A DNA stretch of 64,000 nucleotides from Oceanimonas doudoroffii (GCF_002242685.1 NZ_NBIM01000002.1:124001-188000); one strand, 5' to 3'. Shown: positions 1 to 10,292, numbered from the stretch's first letter. Made by a program: numbers and translations. Notes: generated by a model from the letters alone, not told the origin.

Positions 1-593
1 CCGGCGGCCACATAGGCCAGATCCAGGCTGGCGGCACCGGCGCGGCGAATGTCGGCGCACTGCACGAACAGGCCCTGGAACATGGCCAGATAGGCCTCGG
101 CCTGATGCTTTTGCTTGAACGGAAAGCCGGTGGCCAGCACGGTGTTGGTCAGATCCTTGGCCTTGCCGGTACGAATGCGGTAGCCGTTAAGCTGGGCGCC
201 GGCGCCGCGGCTGGCGGTGAACAGTTCGTCACGAATGGGATCGTAAATCACGGCCTGCTCGGTGCGGCCTTTCACCCGCAGGGCGATGGACACGGCGAAA
301 TGGGGAATGCCCTTTACGAAGTTGGTGGTGCCATCAAGGGGGTCGATAATCCACTGGTAGTCGGGATTGCTGCCAGTCAGCTCGCCGCACTCCTCACCAA
401 TAATGGTGTGTTCGGGGTAGGACTTGCGAATGGTGTTTATTACGGCGTTTTCCGCGTCAAGATCGACATTGGTAACGAAATCATTCTGGCCTTTTTGACG
501 AGTTTCCAGATTGTCCGGATTGGCAAAACCCTTGACGATAACCTGACCGGCGTTACGCGCAGCGCGCACCGCAATATTCAGCATCGGATGCAT
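1..593 (-). CDS. suhB: Inositol-1-monophosphatase / Nus-complex protein SuhB (3' part beyond the window)
   Basis: SuhB is a Mg-dependent inositol monophosphatase that also joins the NusA/B/E/G complex during rRNA antitermination. The N-terminus MHPMLNIAVRAARNAG is nearly identical to E. coli SuhB. The metal-binding residues are visible: Glu67 in the IIGEE stretch, and Asp84, Leu86 and Asp87 in DPLDGTTNF. A later AGAASLDLAYVAAG stretch also matches. About 197 of roughly 267 codons are present; the rest lies to the left of base 1. The start at 593 is chosen from the conserved MHPML. A strong promoter and a boxA-like sequence sit just upstream, so autoregulation by the Nus complex is likely. Identification is secure; which of the two roles matters in this organism is not shown by sequence. 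Confidence 0.97.
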   Translation of the reverse strand, partial: MHPMLNIAVRAARNAGQVIVKGFANPDNLETRQKGQNDFVTNVDLDAENAVINTIRKSYPEHTIIGEECGELTGSNPDYQWIIDPLDGTTNFVKGIPHFAVSIALRVKGRTEQAVIYDPIRDELFTASRGAGAQLNGYRIRTGKAKDLTNTVLATGFPFKQKHQAEAYLAMFQGLFVQCADIRRAGAASLDLAYVAA

Positions 594-611
594 ATGAGAA
601 GACCCACTTGA

Positions 612-623
612 TGTTAAAGAACA
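612..623 (-). promoter_or_regulatory. boxA-like element in the suhB leader
   Basis: On the minus strand the leader reads TGTTCTTTAACA, differing at one base from the rRNA boxA core TGCTCTTTAACA. It lies between the predicted transcription start (about 631) and the suhB start codon at 593, next to the weak ribosome-binding region. In E. coli suhB is known to be repressed by the NusB/E-SuhB complex acting at a boxA in its own leader, so the same feedback is inferred here. Confidence 0.75.
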
Positions 624-637
624 AAATTCGAGCGCGA

Positions 638-665
638 ATTATACCAGCGTCCCCAAGGCAGGCAA
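638..665 (-). promoter_or_regulatory. Sigma-70 promoter of suhB
   Basis: On the minus strand, TTGCCT (660-665) and a consensus TATAAT (638-643) are 16 bp apart, with TGG just before the -10 box making an extended -10. A GC-rich discriminator follows. Transcription would start near 631, giving a leader of about 38 nt that contains the boxA-like element. Confidence 0.75.
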
Positions 666-721
666 GGATTAAAATGGATGGCTAAAATTTAATCAGGCTT
701 GTAAGGATGAGGTAGGCCGGC

Positions 722-1222
722 ATGAACAGGGTAAGCGGCTGTGTGTGGTTGGTGGTCATGCTGGCTTTACCCTTGCGTGCGGATCCTTCCCTGATGGTGT
801 CGGGGGGGAAGGGCGACGACGCCGAACGCTACGGCATTGGGGTGGGCTGGCAGCAGGACTGGCGGGAGCTGGCCGGTGGGCGCCTCGATTTAGGCGTGGA
901 CCTGGACGGCAGCCGCTGGCGCCTGGGCGGCGACCACCTGACCCAGCTCAGCGTGGTGCCAAGCCTGGTATATGAAGGCGGCCGGCGCGGGTTGCGACCG
1001 CTGGCTTATGCCGGGGTGGGACCTGCCTGGATCAATCGAAGCCGGCTCGGTCCGCGTAATCTGTCCAGCCGGTTGCAATTTAACAGCCGGGCCGGGCTGG
1101 GGATGGCCGTGGGGCGCCACAGCCTGGCACTGGAGGCCTGGCACCTGTCCAATGCCGGGCTGAAAAAGCCGAACGACGGCCTCACCTCCTGGGGCGTCAG
1201 TTATCGTTACCGGTTTGATTAG
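722..1222 (+). CDS. PagL-like lipid A 3-O-deacylase (acyloxyacyl hydrolase family)
   Basis: PagL enzymes are small outer-membrane beta-barrels that remove the 3-O acyl chain of lipid A. This 166-residue protein has a signal peptide (residues 1 to about 20, ending LPLRA), alternating barrel-like strands, and ends in the aromatic strand YRYRF. The family motif HLSNAG carries the catalytic His141 and Ser143, followed by KKPNDG. The position I align with the catalytic Glu of Pseudomonas PagL is Thr155, so activity is uncertain. It stands alone between suhB (divergent) and emrD. Family assignment is good, function moderate. Confidence 0.8.
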   Translation: MNRVSGCVWLVVMLALPLRADPSLMVSGGKGDDAERYGIGVGWQQDWRELAGGRLDLGVDLDGSRWRLGGDHLTQLSVVPSLVYEGGRRGLRPLAYAGVGPAWINRSRLGPRNLSSRLQFNSRAGLGMAVGRHSLALEAWHLSNAGLKKPNDGLTSWGVSYRYRFD

Positions 1223-1294
1223 AAAAACTGGGTCTGGCCATTATAAAAGCTCGCATGAATCTCGATTGCCAGTGAATCTCTCCGTTCTCTATGA

Positions 1295-1310
1295 TGTGAG
1301 CCATATCACG
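1295..1310. promoter_or_regulatory. CRP-like binding site upstream of emrD
   Basis: TGTGA-GCCATA-TCACG matches the CRP consensus TGTGA-N6-TCACA at 9 of 10 conserved bases. Its centre is about 33 bp before the ATG at 1336. That is very close to the gene, so it could repress or sit over the promoter rather than activate. Confidence 0.5.
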
Positions 1311-1335
1311 TACCTTTTTTTTGGAGAGAGTGGCC

Positions 1336-2514
1336 ATGTCGGGCCTGTCCTTGGTGTTGCTTACCGTATTGATGGTGGCGGCGGGTCAGATGACCCAAAC
1401 CCTGTATGTGCCCGCCATGGGCGATATGGCCGATGCGCTGCAGGTCAGCGGCCAGGCGCTGCCCCTGGTGATGGCGTTTTATCTTATTCCCTACGGCCTG
1501 TTTCAGTTTGTTTATGGTCCGCTGTCGGACCGATATGGCCGGCGTCCGGTGCTGCTGGTAGGCCTTGGTATCTATGTGCTGGGCTCGGCGCTGATCCTGC
1601 TGGTGCCGACTTATCCCATGCTGCTGCTGGGCAGCTTTGTGCAGGGGGCGGGCACGGCAGCGGCGGGCAGCCTGTGCCGCAGCTTGATGCGGGATCGCTT
1701 TGAGGGCGCCGAGCTGGTGCGTTACAACGGCTATGTGTCCATGGGCATTATGCTGGCGCCGTTGCTGGCGCCCCTGGCCGGAGGCTGGCTTAACCTTCAC
1801 TTTGGCTGGCAGTCGATGTATGGCTTTCTGCTGGCAACCGGGCTGGTGATCCTGCTGGTGATGAGCCTGTGTTTTCGGGAAACCCTGCCCGCCGAGCGTC
1901 GTCATGTGCAGCCCATGCTGCCGGCCTATCAGTACGTATTGCATCACGGTGGCTTTCGTCGTCAGCTCGGCATGCTGATCGCTACCTTTGCCGGCCTGAT
2001 CCTGTACGAGGCGGTGTTCAGTGTGCTGGCCGGCCGGCAGGGCAACCTGACCAGTGCCGAAATCAGCCTGCTGTTTATTCTGCCATTGCCGCTGTATTTC
2101 GGCGGGGCCATGCTGGCGTCGATGAAGGCGGCGGTATGGTCGGTGCGACGCATGCAGTGGCTGGCCAGTGCCGGGCTGCTGGGTGGTGCCGTGCTGGTGT
2201 TGGCGGGTGGGCTGCTGCCGGAACTGGGTCTGTTTATGCTGGTGCTGGGTGGGGGCCTGTATTTTGCCGGAGCGGGCCTGCTGTTTCCGGTGGCCACCTC
2301 CAAGGCGGTGGCGCCCTTTTCACAGCATGCCGGTACCGCCGGCGCCCTGCTCGGGGGCAGTGCCAACCTGGGGGGCGGTTTATTCCTGCTGGTGCAGGGC
2401 CTGTTGCCGGAGATGGATCAGCGCGTGCTGGGCGGGTTATTACTGGCCTGTGCCGGCCTGGTGGTATGGTTTCTGCTACCTGAGGAAGAAGCCCTGCCCG
2501 CACCCGGGGTGTGA
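1336..2514 (+). CDS. emrD: Multidrug efflux MFS transporter, EmrD type
   Basis: This is a 12-helix drug:H+ antiporter of the inner membrane (DHA1 family). The first helix VAAGQMTQTLYVPA and the loop YGPLSDRYGRRP (the MFS motif A) closely match E. coli EmrD, as do the helix ending LFILPLPL and the segment AGTAGALLGG. Length is 392 residues against 394 in E. coli. I chose ATG 1336 because GGAGAG at 1323-1328 is well spaced for it; a TTG at 1321 would remove that site. A CRP-like site lies upstream and a bidirectional terminator follows. The substrate range cannot be read from sequence. Confidence 0.88.
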   Translation: MSGLSLVLLTVLMVAAGQMTQTLYVPAMGDMADALQVSGQALPLVMAFYLIPYGLFQFVYGPLSDRYGRRPVLLVGLGIYVLGSALILLVPTYPMLLLGSFVQGAGTAAAGSLCRSLMRDRFEGAELVRYNGYVSMGIMLAPLLAPLAGGWLNLHFGWQSMYGFLLATGLVILLVMSLCFRETLPAERRHVQPMLPAYQYVLHHGGFRRQLGMLIATFAGLILYEAVFSVLAGRQGNLTSAEISLLFILPLPLYFGGAMLASMKAAVWSVRRMQWLASAGLLGGAVLVLAGGLLPELGLFMLVLGGGLYFAGAGLLFPVATSKAVAPFSQHAGTAGALLGGSANLGGGLFLLVQGLLPEMDQRVLGGLLLACAGLVVWFLLPEEEALPAPGV

Positions 2515-2535
2515 GCTTCGGAATATGAACCCATG

Positions 2536-2569
2536 AAAAAGCCCCGGTCTTCTGGATCGGGGCTTTTTG
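2536..2569. terminator. Bidirectional terminator between emrD and yfhL
   Basis: AAAAAGCCCCG pairs with CGGGGCTTTTT. It has A-runs on one side and T-runs on the other, so it can serve both convergent genes. Confidence 0.9.
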
Positions 2570-2570
2570 T

Positions 2571-4197
<1,627 letters not shown>

Positions 4198-4291
4198 GAT
4201 GATCTCGTCTGATGTCAGGTCAGCGGGCCGCCACCTGATGGCGGCCGGGGCCGGCATTTTACTCCCATGCGCCGGTGATTTCGAGTTATCG

Positions 4292-4702
4292 TTACCGATA
4301 AGCGGGCCGTACCCGTTCCACTTCCAGCTTCACCCGGCGTTTGTCCCGGTCCACCTCGGCCCAGATCAGCAGCTGGCCCCGGCGGTGGCGGCGCAGCTTG
4401 CGCCAGTCGTCGTCATCCATGTCGATTTTGATGGTGCCGGTGCTGTCGCGGAACAGAAATTCGTCGTCATTCAGCCGCCGCACAATATGGCCGGACAGAA
4501 TAATGCGGCTGTCATCGGCCAGCCGCCGAGCCTCGGCCACGGAGGTGACGGGCAGGCGCTCCCGGCGATATTCGTTACGGTACTCATGGCGGTATTCCCG
4601 CTCATATTCATGGTGGTGCCAGCGCTGATCGTCGTGGGCCGAGGCGGCGCCGGCCGCCAGCCATAGCAGTCCCAACAGGCCGGCAAAAGAAGAAGGGCGC
4701 AT
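4292..4702 (-). CDS. Periplasmic OB-fold (BOF/YgiW-YdeI) stress protein
   Basis: A 136-residue secreted protein. A signal peptide runs to about residue 22 (GAASA), followed by an unusual His/Tyr/Arg/Glu-rich stretch (residues 23-48). The C-terminal domain has the bacterial OB-fold pattern seen in YgiW and YdeI: VAEARRLADDSRIILSGHIV, then DDEFLFRDSTGTI and IDMDDDDW. Family members help tolerance to peroxide, acid or cationic peptides, but the molecular role is poorly known. Start 4702 has a good AGGAG; an in-frame ATG at 4738 would hide the signal peptide. It lies 94 bp upstream of trhP on the same strand. Confidence 0.78.
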   Translation of the reverse strand: MRPSSFAGLLGLLWLAAGAASAHDDQRWHHHEYEREYRHEYRNEYRRERLPVTSVAEARRLADDSRIILSGHIVRRLNDDEFLFRDSTGTIKIDMDDDDWRKLRRHRRGQLLIWAEVDRDKRRVKLEVERVRPAYR

Positions 4703-4843
4703 GGTTGAACTCCTGCAAATGCGATGGTGAGCCACCATAGCCGTCGCCCGCGAAGAAAACCGTCGTTAGCAGTCAGTGATATATGAAAAGGGCCGTAAAC
4801 ACGAGAAGCGTGGGACAGCTTTGGTCATATACGTGCGGAGAAG

Positions 4844-4861
4844 GCCCCACTGTCGTGGGGC
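4844..4861 (-). terminator. Hairpin downstream of rdgC, possible terminator
   Basis: GCCCCAC-TGTC-GTGGGGC is a perfect 7-bp stem 48 bp after rdgC. The U-tract on the minus strand is weak (CTTCTCC), so termination is only possible. Confidence 0.4.
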
Positions 4862-4908
4862 AAAGGGTGGTTTGTTGGCGGGGTTGCTCGGCTGAAGCCA
4901 GTCCTTGA

Positions 4909-5817
4909 TTAACGGCTTTCCTCGCCGCCCATGGCGTCAATCAGCTCGGGAATAAAGCGGGACAGTTCTCCGGTGACCAGGGCGAAGTCGGCGTCGAAGC
5001 GGGCGGCCGGGTCTTCACTGGTGACGTCGTCGTTTTGCTCGCGCAGCTCTTCCGAGAACTTGAGTCGCTTGATGCTCATGTCGTCGCCCAGAATAAAGCT
5101 GATGGTATCGCCCCAGTTCAGCGCCAGCTTGGTCACCAGCTTGTCGGCGTCGAGGTGGGCCTTCATTTCGTCGCTCAGCAGATCCTGCTGCTTGGCGCGA
5201 ATAATGCCGCCGTGCTCCAGCGCCGAGCGGAGTTCGGCCTCGTCTTCCAGGGCAAACCCGGCGGGGGCGGCCCCTTCTTTGAGCCAGTCGGTCAAGGTCA
5301 GCTCGGGGGGCGTGGTCATGGCCAGGGGGACTACCGGCAGGCTGCCAATGCATTTGCGCAGCAGTGCCAGCAGATCTTCGGCACGCTTGGCGGAGCTGGC
5401 GTCCACGGCAATAAAGCCATCGTCGGGGTTGATCCAGGCAAAGGTTTGCTGAAAGCGGCTAAAGGCGCGAGGCAGCAGGCTGACGATCACCTCTTCCTTG
5501 ATGGCGTCCTTTTCCTTTTTCTTCAGGGCCCGGCCCTGCTCGGCTTCCAGGCTTTCCACCTTTTCGGCCACTTCATCGTTCACCACCGAGCCCGGCAGCA
5601 TTTTTTCTTCCTTTTTGGCGCACAGCAAAATCTGGTTGCCGGCGCTGTGAGTCAGGGCCTGACCGCGCTTACCCAGGGGGGAAATCCAGCCCACCTTGGC
5701 CTGATCCTGGCTGCCGCAGGGGCTGAAGGTCATGGCGTCAAGCTGCTTTTCCAGCTCTTCCAGGCTGAGCTCAAAAGGGCGGGTAAAACGATAAATTTGC
5801 AGATTTTTAAACCACAT
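4909..5817 (-). CDS. rdgC: Recombination-associated protein RdgC
   Basis: RdgC is a ring-shaped, sequence-independent DNA-binding protein of the nucleoid that limits RecA loading. The protein is 302 residues (303 in E. coli). It begins MWFKNLQIYRFTRPF and contains FSPCGSQDQAKVGWISPLG, the hinge region KKKEKDAIKEEV, the LLPRAFSRF segment and SSAKRAEDLLALLRK, all near-identical to E. coli. I start at ATG 5817, which is preceded by GAGGAC; the in-frame ATG at 5850 is less likely because the family starts with M(L)WFKN. It is monocistronic. Confidence 0.96.
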   Translation of the reverse strand: MWFKNLQIYRFTRPFELSLEELEKQLDAMTFSPCGSQDQAKVGWISPLGKRGQALTHSAGNQILLCAKKEEKMLPGSVVNDEVAEKVESLEAEQGRALKKKEKDAIKEEVIVSLLPRAFSRFQQTFAWINPDDGFIAVDASSAKRAEDLLALLRKCIGSLPVVPLAMTTPPELTLTDWLKEGAAPAGFALEDEAELRSALEHGGIIRAKQQDLLSDEMKAHLDADKLVTKLALNWGDTISFILGDDMSIKRLKFSEELREQNDDVTSEDPAARFDADFALVTGELSRFIPELIDAMGGEESR

Positions 5818-5992
5818 GGAGTCCTCGGTGACAGGCCGGAAAAGCGGCATTGTACTGCAATCCGACTTTGTGATCAGTCAGTCATTCCTGCACAACAAAG
5901 ACGGATCCCGCTCACAGGAGTGAACAAATTCGGGCTGGCCGGGCTTCGGCCGCCATACACTGGACTCAGATGCCGGTGAAAGGGGAAAGCAT

Positions 5993-6421
5993 ATGATACG
6001 ACAGGCCAGGCCGGAGGATACCGAGGCCATTCTGAATGTCTGGCTATTGGCCTCGCTGCAGGCGCATGACTTCGTGCCTGCCGCCTATTGGTGGCGGCAG
6101 CAGGAGCAGATGCGGGCGCGCTATCTGCCGTCGGCGGAGGTGTGGGTGTGCGAGCGGGAGGGAGAAGTACAGGGGTTTATTGCCCTGGCCGGCGATTATC
6201 TGGTGGCGCTGTTTGTGCGCCCCGACTGCCAGAAAAAGGGCATTGGCAAGGCACTGATGGCGACCGCCAAGCGGCTGCGTCGTCAGCTTACCCTTAAGGT
6301 ATTTTGTGAAAATGACATTGCCGTGCATTTTTATCGCCGGCATGGCTTTGCCATTACCGAGGAGCATCTTGACCCGGGCACCGGCCAGCCTCAGCTGTGC
6401 ATGGATTACGATTCCCCCTGA
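5993..6421 (+). CDS. GNAT-family N-acetyltransferase (YjaB-like)
   Basis: A 142-residue acetyltransferase of the GNAT fold. The N-terminal helix is IRQARPEDTEAILNVW; the acetyl-CoA loop is QKKGIGKAL (residues about 81-89); a late strand-helix VFCENDIAVHFYRRHGFAIT is typical of the fold. The pattern HDFVPAAYWW followed by ALFVRPD resembles E. coli YjaB. The substrate is unknown. It ends 104 bp before phoB, and the phoB Pho box lies in that gap, so it is probably transcribed separately. Confidence 0.8.
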   Translation: MIRQARPEDTEAILNVWLLASLQAHDFVPAAYWWRQQEQMRARYLPSAEVWVCEREGEVQGFIALAGDYLVALFVRPDCQKKGIGKALMATAKRLRRQLTLKVFCENDIAVHFYRRHGFAITEEHLDPGTGQPQLCMDYDSP

Positions 6422-6452
6422 GAAAAGCTTCGTTTGAAACCTTCGCGTCACA

Positions 6453-6470
6453 ATTTCATAAAACTGTCAT
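6453..6470 (+). promoter_or_regulatory. Pho box upstream of phoBR
   Basis: ATTTCAT-AAAA-CTGTCAT has two 7-bp half sites 11 bp apart. The second half is perfect against CTGTCAT and the first matches 5 of 7. It lies 56 bp before the phoB start, as expected for PhoB autoactivation. Confidence 0.8.
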
Positions 6471-6525
6471 ACTTGCTTCCAATAATGGGCATGAACACAA
6501 AACCATAGCAGAAGGCGGTTGAAGA

Positions 6526-7215
6526 ATGACACGGAAAATACTGGTGGTGGAAGACGAAGCGCCCATTCGGGAAATGCTGTGTTTCGTGCTGGAGCAAAAG
6601 GGATTCTCAACCCAGGAGGCGGAGAGCTACGATCAGGCCCTGGAGCTTATCAAGGAGCCCTACCCGGAACTGATCCTGCTCGACTGGATGTTGCCTGGCG
6701 GTAGTGGCATACAGCTTATCAAGCACCTCAAGCAGGACGAGCTGACCCGCCAGATCCCGGTGATCATGCTGACCGCCCGGGCCGAGGAAGAAGACAAGAT
6801 AAAGGGCCTGGACGTGGGCGCCGACGACTACATCACCAAGCCGTTTTCTCCCAATGAACTGACCTCCCGTCTCAAGGCGGTGTTGCGCCGAGTGGCGCCC
6901 ACCTCGGTGGAAGACGTGATCGAGGTGCAGGGGCTGCGCCTGGACCCGCTCAGCCACAGGGTCAGCGCCGAAAACCAGCAACTCGACATGGGGCCCACCG
7001 AATTCAAGCTGCTGCACTTTTTCATGACCCATCCGGAGCGGGTATACAGCCGCGAGCAGTTGCTGAATAATGTGTGGGGCACCAATGTCTTCGTGGAAGA
7101 CCGCACCGTGGACGTGCATATTCGCCGGTTGCGCAAGGCCATTTCGGCCTGTGGCCACGACAAGCTGATCCAGACGGTGCGGGGTGCAGGTTACCGTTTC
7201 TCCGTTCGCCCATGA
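6526..7215 (+). CDS. phoB: Phosphate regulon response regulator PhoB
   Basis: PhoB is an OmpR-class activator that binds Pho boxes when phosphorylated under phosphate limitation. The receiver domain (1-120) shows the acidic pair Glu9/Asp10, phosphoacceptor Asp53 (LLDWMLPG), the Thr of MLTAR and the Lys of YITKPF. The C-terminal winged helix (about 130-229) includes [25 protein letters not shown], in pieces, and [11 protein letters not shown]. At 229 residues it has the E. coli length. phoR starts 7 bp downstream, so they form one operon. A Pho box precedes it. Confidence 0.97.
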   Translation: MTRKILVVEDEAPIREMLCFVLEQKGFSTQEAESYDQALELIKEPYPELILLDWMLPGGSGIQLIKHLKQDELTRQIPVIMLTARAEEEDKIKGLDVGADDYITKPFSPNELTSRLKAVLRRVAPTSVEDVIEVQGLRLDPLSHRVSAENQQLDMGPTEFKLLHFFMTHPERVYSREQLLNNVWGTNVFVEDRTVDVHIRRLRKAISACGHDKLIQTVRGAGYRFSVRP

Positions 7216-7222
7216 GGCTCCC

Positions 7223-8539
7223 ATGCAGCAACAGAATACCAACCGGGGCAGGTGGTGGCAGTTGGGACTGTTCTATACGGTCTTTGGTCTGCTCGGCCTG
7301 CTGCTCGACAATCTGGCGCTGGGGCTGCTGGCCGGCACCCTGATCCAGCTGGCCATCTTTTATCGTTATCAGCATACGCTGCTGGTGTGGCTGTGGCGGG
7401 ATCGCAGCCTGACGCCACCCGAGGGCAAGGGCAGCTGGGAAGATATCTTCAACGGCATTTACCGGCTGCAGCAGCGCCAGCGCTCGCGCCGGCGCGAGCT
7501 GGGGGTGTTGGTGCGTCGTTTTCGCGAAGGGGCCGAGGCCTTGCCCGATGCCGCCGTGGTCATTCGCCGGGACGGCAGCATTATCTGGTGCAATAAGCTG
7601 GCCCAGCAGTTGCTCGGGTTTCGCTGGCCCGACGATGCCGGCCAGCACATCGGCAACCTGATCCGCACGCCGGTATTTATCACCTATATGAAGCGGGGAG
7701 ATTTTCGCGAGCCGCTGGAGATGCCCTCGCCGGTAAGTGAAGAGCGCTTGCTGGAATGCCGCATCATGCCTTACACCGAAGATCAGGCGCTGCTGGTGGT
7801 GCGGGACGTGACCCGGCTGCGCAGCCTGGAGCAGGTGCGCAAGACCTTTGTGGCCAACGTTTCGCACGAGCTGCGCACGCCGCTGACGGTGCTCAAGGGC
7901 TATCTGGAAATGCTCGAAGAGCCGCCGTCCGAGCCCATGTGGCGCAAGACCCAGAAGGTATTGGTGGAGCAGACCCAGCGCATGGACGCCCTGGTCAACC
8001 AGTTGATGACCCTGAGCCGCTACGAGGCCGCCACTCAGCCCGATTTTACCCGGGTGGTGGACATGCCCGGCATTCTGCACATGCTGGAGCAGGAAGCGCT
8101 GGCGCTCAGTGGTGAGCGCGGCCATGAGTTCAGCTTTGAGGTGGAAGCCGGCCTGCGGCTCAGGGGCGATCCCGAACAGATGCGCAGCGCCATGTCCAAC
8201 CTGGTGTATAACGCCGTGCGCCACACCCCGGCGGGCAGTCACATTCGAGTGCAATGGTGTCGCCAGGGCGAATTTGGCCGCTTTGCCGTCAGTGATGACG
8301 GTGACGGCATCGCCCCGGAGCACATCGCCCGGCTCACCGAACGGTTCTATCGGGTTGACAAGGCCCGTAGTCGCCAGACCGGCGGATCGGGCCTGGGGCT
8401 GGCCATCGTCAAACACGCCCTCAGTCACCACGATAGTCATCTTGAGATAGAGAGCCATCCCGGAAAGGGAAGCTGCTTCAGTTTTCGCCTGCCCGCTCGC
8501 CTGTTGGTGGCCGACGCCGGCGTGCAACAGAGTGCCTGA
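7223..8539 (+). CDS. phoR: Phosphate regulon sensor histidine kinase PhoR
   Basis: PhoR phosphorylates or dephosphorylates PhoB according to the state of the Pst transporter and PhoU. The 438-residue protein has two N-terminal membrane helices (about 12-30 and 31-48) with almost no periplasmic loop. A charged linker and a PAS domain (about 100-195) follow. The phosphoacceptor His215 is in VSHELRTPL, and the ATPase domain has [22 protein letters not shown] and [15 protein letters not shown] 7223 is used; a GTG at 7184 inside phoB is possible but lacks support. The short periplasmic part fits sensing through Pst/PhoU rather than direct binding. Confidence 0.96.
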   Translation: MQQQNTNRGRWWQLGLFYTVFGLLGLLLDNLALGLLAGTLIQLAIFYRYQHTLLVWLWRDRSLTPPEGKGSWEDIFNGIYRLQQRQRSRRRELGVLVRRFREGAEALPDAAVVIRRDGSIIWCNKLAQQLLGFRWPDDAGQHIGNLIRTPVFITYMKRGDFREPLEMPSPVSEERLLECRIMPYTEDQALLVVRDVTRLRSLEQVRKTFVANVSHELRTPLTVLKGYLEMLEEPPSEPMWRKTQKVLVEQTQRMDALVNQLMTLSRYEAATQPDFTRVVDMPGILHMLEQEALALSGERGHEFSFEVEAGLRLRGDPEQMRSAMSNLVYNAVRHTPAGSHIRVQWCRQGEFGRFAVSDDGDGIAPEHIARLTERFYRVDKARSRQTGGSGLGLAIVKHALSHHDSHLEIESHPGKGSCFSFRLPARLLVADAGVQQSA

Positions 8540-8574
8540 GGTGGGGAGTGACACTTCCATGACATTGCGCTCTT

Positions 8575-8592
8575 CTGTCATAAAAGCGTCAC
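8575..8592 (+). promoter_or_regulatory. Pho box upstream of pstS
   Basis: CTGTCAT-AAAA-GCGTCAC is a near-consensus Pho box (first half perfect, second 5 of 7). It lies 78 bp before pstS. TAGGAT at 8594-8599 or 8603-8608 may be the -10 region. Confidence 0.88.
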
Positions 8593-8669
8593 CTAGGATT
8601 AATAGGATTGTCACCGCTGCCGGCAATACTGGCCGCGTCTTGAAAGACCGAACTTATTGGAGATTAAGG

Positions 8670-9641
8670 ATGAAACTGAACAAACTGGCAAGTGCACTGG
8701 GACTGACCGTGGCCATGGCCGCCACTTCCGCCGTTGCAGCGGTGGATGCTTCACTGCCCGATTACCAAAAAGTCAGCGGTGTGTCCGGCAACGTATCTTC
8801 TGTTGGCTCCGACACCCTGGCCAACATGATGACCCTGTGGGCCGAAGAGTTCAAACGCCAGTATCCCAACGTCAACGTGCAGGTCCAGGCCGCCGGCTCT
8901 TCCACTGCGCCGCCCGCCCTGACCGAAGGCACTTCCCAGTTCGGCCCCATGAGCCGCGCCATGAAGAGCAATGAAATCGAAGCCTTTGAAAAGCGTTACG
9001 GTTACAAGCCCACTCCGGTTCGTGTGGCCATCGATGCCTTGGCGGTGTTCGTACATAAAGACAACCCCATCGAAGGCCTGAGCATGGATCAGGTGGATGC
9101 CATCTTCTCCAGCACCCTGAGCTGCGGCCTGTCCGAGCAGATCACCAAGTGGGGCCAGACCGGCCTGGACGGCGACTGGAACAGCCGCGACATTCAGCTC
9201 TATGGTCGTAACTCCGTGTCCGGCACTTACGGTTACTTCAAGGACGAAGCCTTGTGTAAGGGTGACTTCAAGAACAATGTGAACGAGCAGCCCGGTTCCG
9301 CCTCCGTGGTGCAGTCCGTGTCTTCTTCCCTGAACGCCATCGGTTACTCCGGCCTGGGCTACAGCACCTCCAGTGTGCGCGCCGTGCCGCTGGCCGATGC
9401 AGGCTCCACCGACTATGTGGAAGCCAACTCTGAAAACGCCATCAGCGGCGAGTATCCGCTGTCCCGTTTCCTGTACGTGTACGTGAACAAGCACCCCAAC
9501 AAGCCCCTGGGTCCGATGGAAGCCGAATTCATCAAGATGATGCTGTCCAAGCAGGGTCAGGAAATCGTCGACAAGGACGGCTATGTGCCGGTACCTGCCG
9601 CCGTGGTTGAGGCCGACCTGAAGAAACTTGGCCTGATGTAA
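8670..9641 (+). CDS. pstS: Phosphate ABC transporter substrate-binding protein PstS
   Basis: This periplasmic phosphate receptor feeds PstCAB. A signal peptide (1 to about 24, ending SAVAA) is followed by the type II binding-protein fold. Phosphate-contact loops are visible: [10 protein letters not shown] near the N-terminus, [14 protein letters not shown], then GPMSRAM, and [17 protein letters not shown]. At 323 residues it belongs to the PstS-like branch common in Vibrio and Pseudomonas rather than the E. coli branch. ATG 8670 has GGAG 7 bases upstream; upstream in-frame codons would hide the signal peptide. It has its own Pho box and terminator, and lies 5.9 kb from pstC. Confidence 0.95.
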   Translation: MKLNKLASALGLTVAMAATSAVAAVDASLPDYQKVSGVSGNVSSVGSDTLANMMTLWAEEFKRQYPNVNVQVQAAGSSTAPPALTEGTSQFGPMSRAMKSNEIEAFEKRYGYKPTPVRVAIDALAVFVHKDNPIEGLSMDQVDAIFSSTLSCGLSEQITKWGQTGLDGDWNSRDIQLYGRNSVSGTYGYFKDEALCKGDFKNNVNEQPGSASVVQSVSSSLNAIGYSGLGYSTSSVRAVPLADAGSTDYVEANSENAISGEYPLSRFLYVYVNKHPNKPLGPMEAEFIKMMLSKQGQEIVDKDGYVPVPAAVVEADLKKLGLM

Positions 9642-9670
9642 ATACGTTTTACCGTTCTGGTTGCTGTTTG

Positions 9671-9697
9671 AGCCCCGGCTTCGTCCGGGGCTTTTTT
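9671..9697 (+). terminator. Rho-independent terminator of pstS
   Basis: AGCCCCGG-CTTCGT-CCGGGGCT followed by six Ts, 30 bp after the pstS stop. Confidence 0.92.
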
Positions 9698-9813
9698 ATG
9701 CCTGCAGCACGGGTAAATCCACGTATTCCGCAGCAAGCCACTTTTTAATTGTGCACAACTGTGGCTATATAAGGGGGCAAAGCAGACAGGCAGTATGTGA
9801 AGCAGGAGCAATT

Positions 9814-10275
9814 ATGGAAATCAGGAAGATCCGCAGTGGTGAAACGAGCAGTATCTGGCAGTTGTTCCACGATACGGTGCACCGGATCAACCAGGCCGAT
9901 TACAGCGAACACGAACTGGCGGTATGGGCCCCTGACGAATACGACGAACCGCGCTGGGTCAGCCGCTTTATTCGTACCCGGCCCCTGGTAGCGATGGAAG
10001 GCAAGCGCTTGTTGGGGTTTGCCGAACTCGACGACGATGGCCGCATTGACTTGTTTTATGTGCACCACGCCCGCCAGGGCGAGGGGATTGGCCGGGCGCT
10101 GATGCAGCGGCTCAAGGCCGAGGCCGCTTCTCGCGGGCTGTGCCGGCTGTATTGCGAGGCCAGCATCAATGCCCGCCGTTTCTTCGAGGCCATGGGCTTT
10201 ATGGAGGTCGAGCGTCGCCGGCGCGAGCGGCGTGGCCAGCCGGTGCAGGTGTTGCTGATGGAGTACCGGGCGTAA
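9814..10275 (+). CDS. GNAT-family N-acetyltransferase (YafP-like)
   Basis: A 153-residue acetyltransferase. It starts MEIRKIRSGETSSIWQLF. The acetyl-CoA loop is RQGEGIGRALM (about residues 88-98) and the C-terminal strand-helix is YCEASINARRFFEAMGF. HELAVWAPDEYDEPRW resembles the SAWA....RW pattern of E. coli YafP. ATG 9814 is preceded by GCAGGAGCAATT, a good ribosome-binding site. It has no obvious operon partner; a long hairpin follows it at 10293. Substrate unknown. Confidence 0.82.
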   Translation: MEIRKIRSGETSSIWQLFHDTVHRINQADYSEHELAVWAPDEYDEPRWVSRFIRTRPLVAMEGKRLLGFAELDDDGRIDLFYVHHARQGEGIGRALMQRLKAEAASRGLCRLYCEASINARRFFEAMGFMEVERRRRERRGQPVQVLLMEYRA

Positions 10276-10292
10276 CACCCTGAGTGATGAGG

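Noticed and set aside
1321..1335. TTG 1321 as emrD start
   Set aside because: It lies within the GGAGAG ribosome-binding site that suits ATG 1336.
8532..8669. N-terminal extension of pstS from 8532
   Set aside because: It would run through the Pho box and promoter and hide the signal peptide beginning at 8670.
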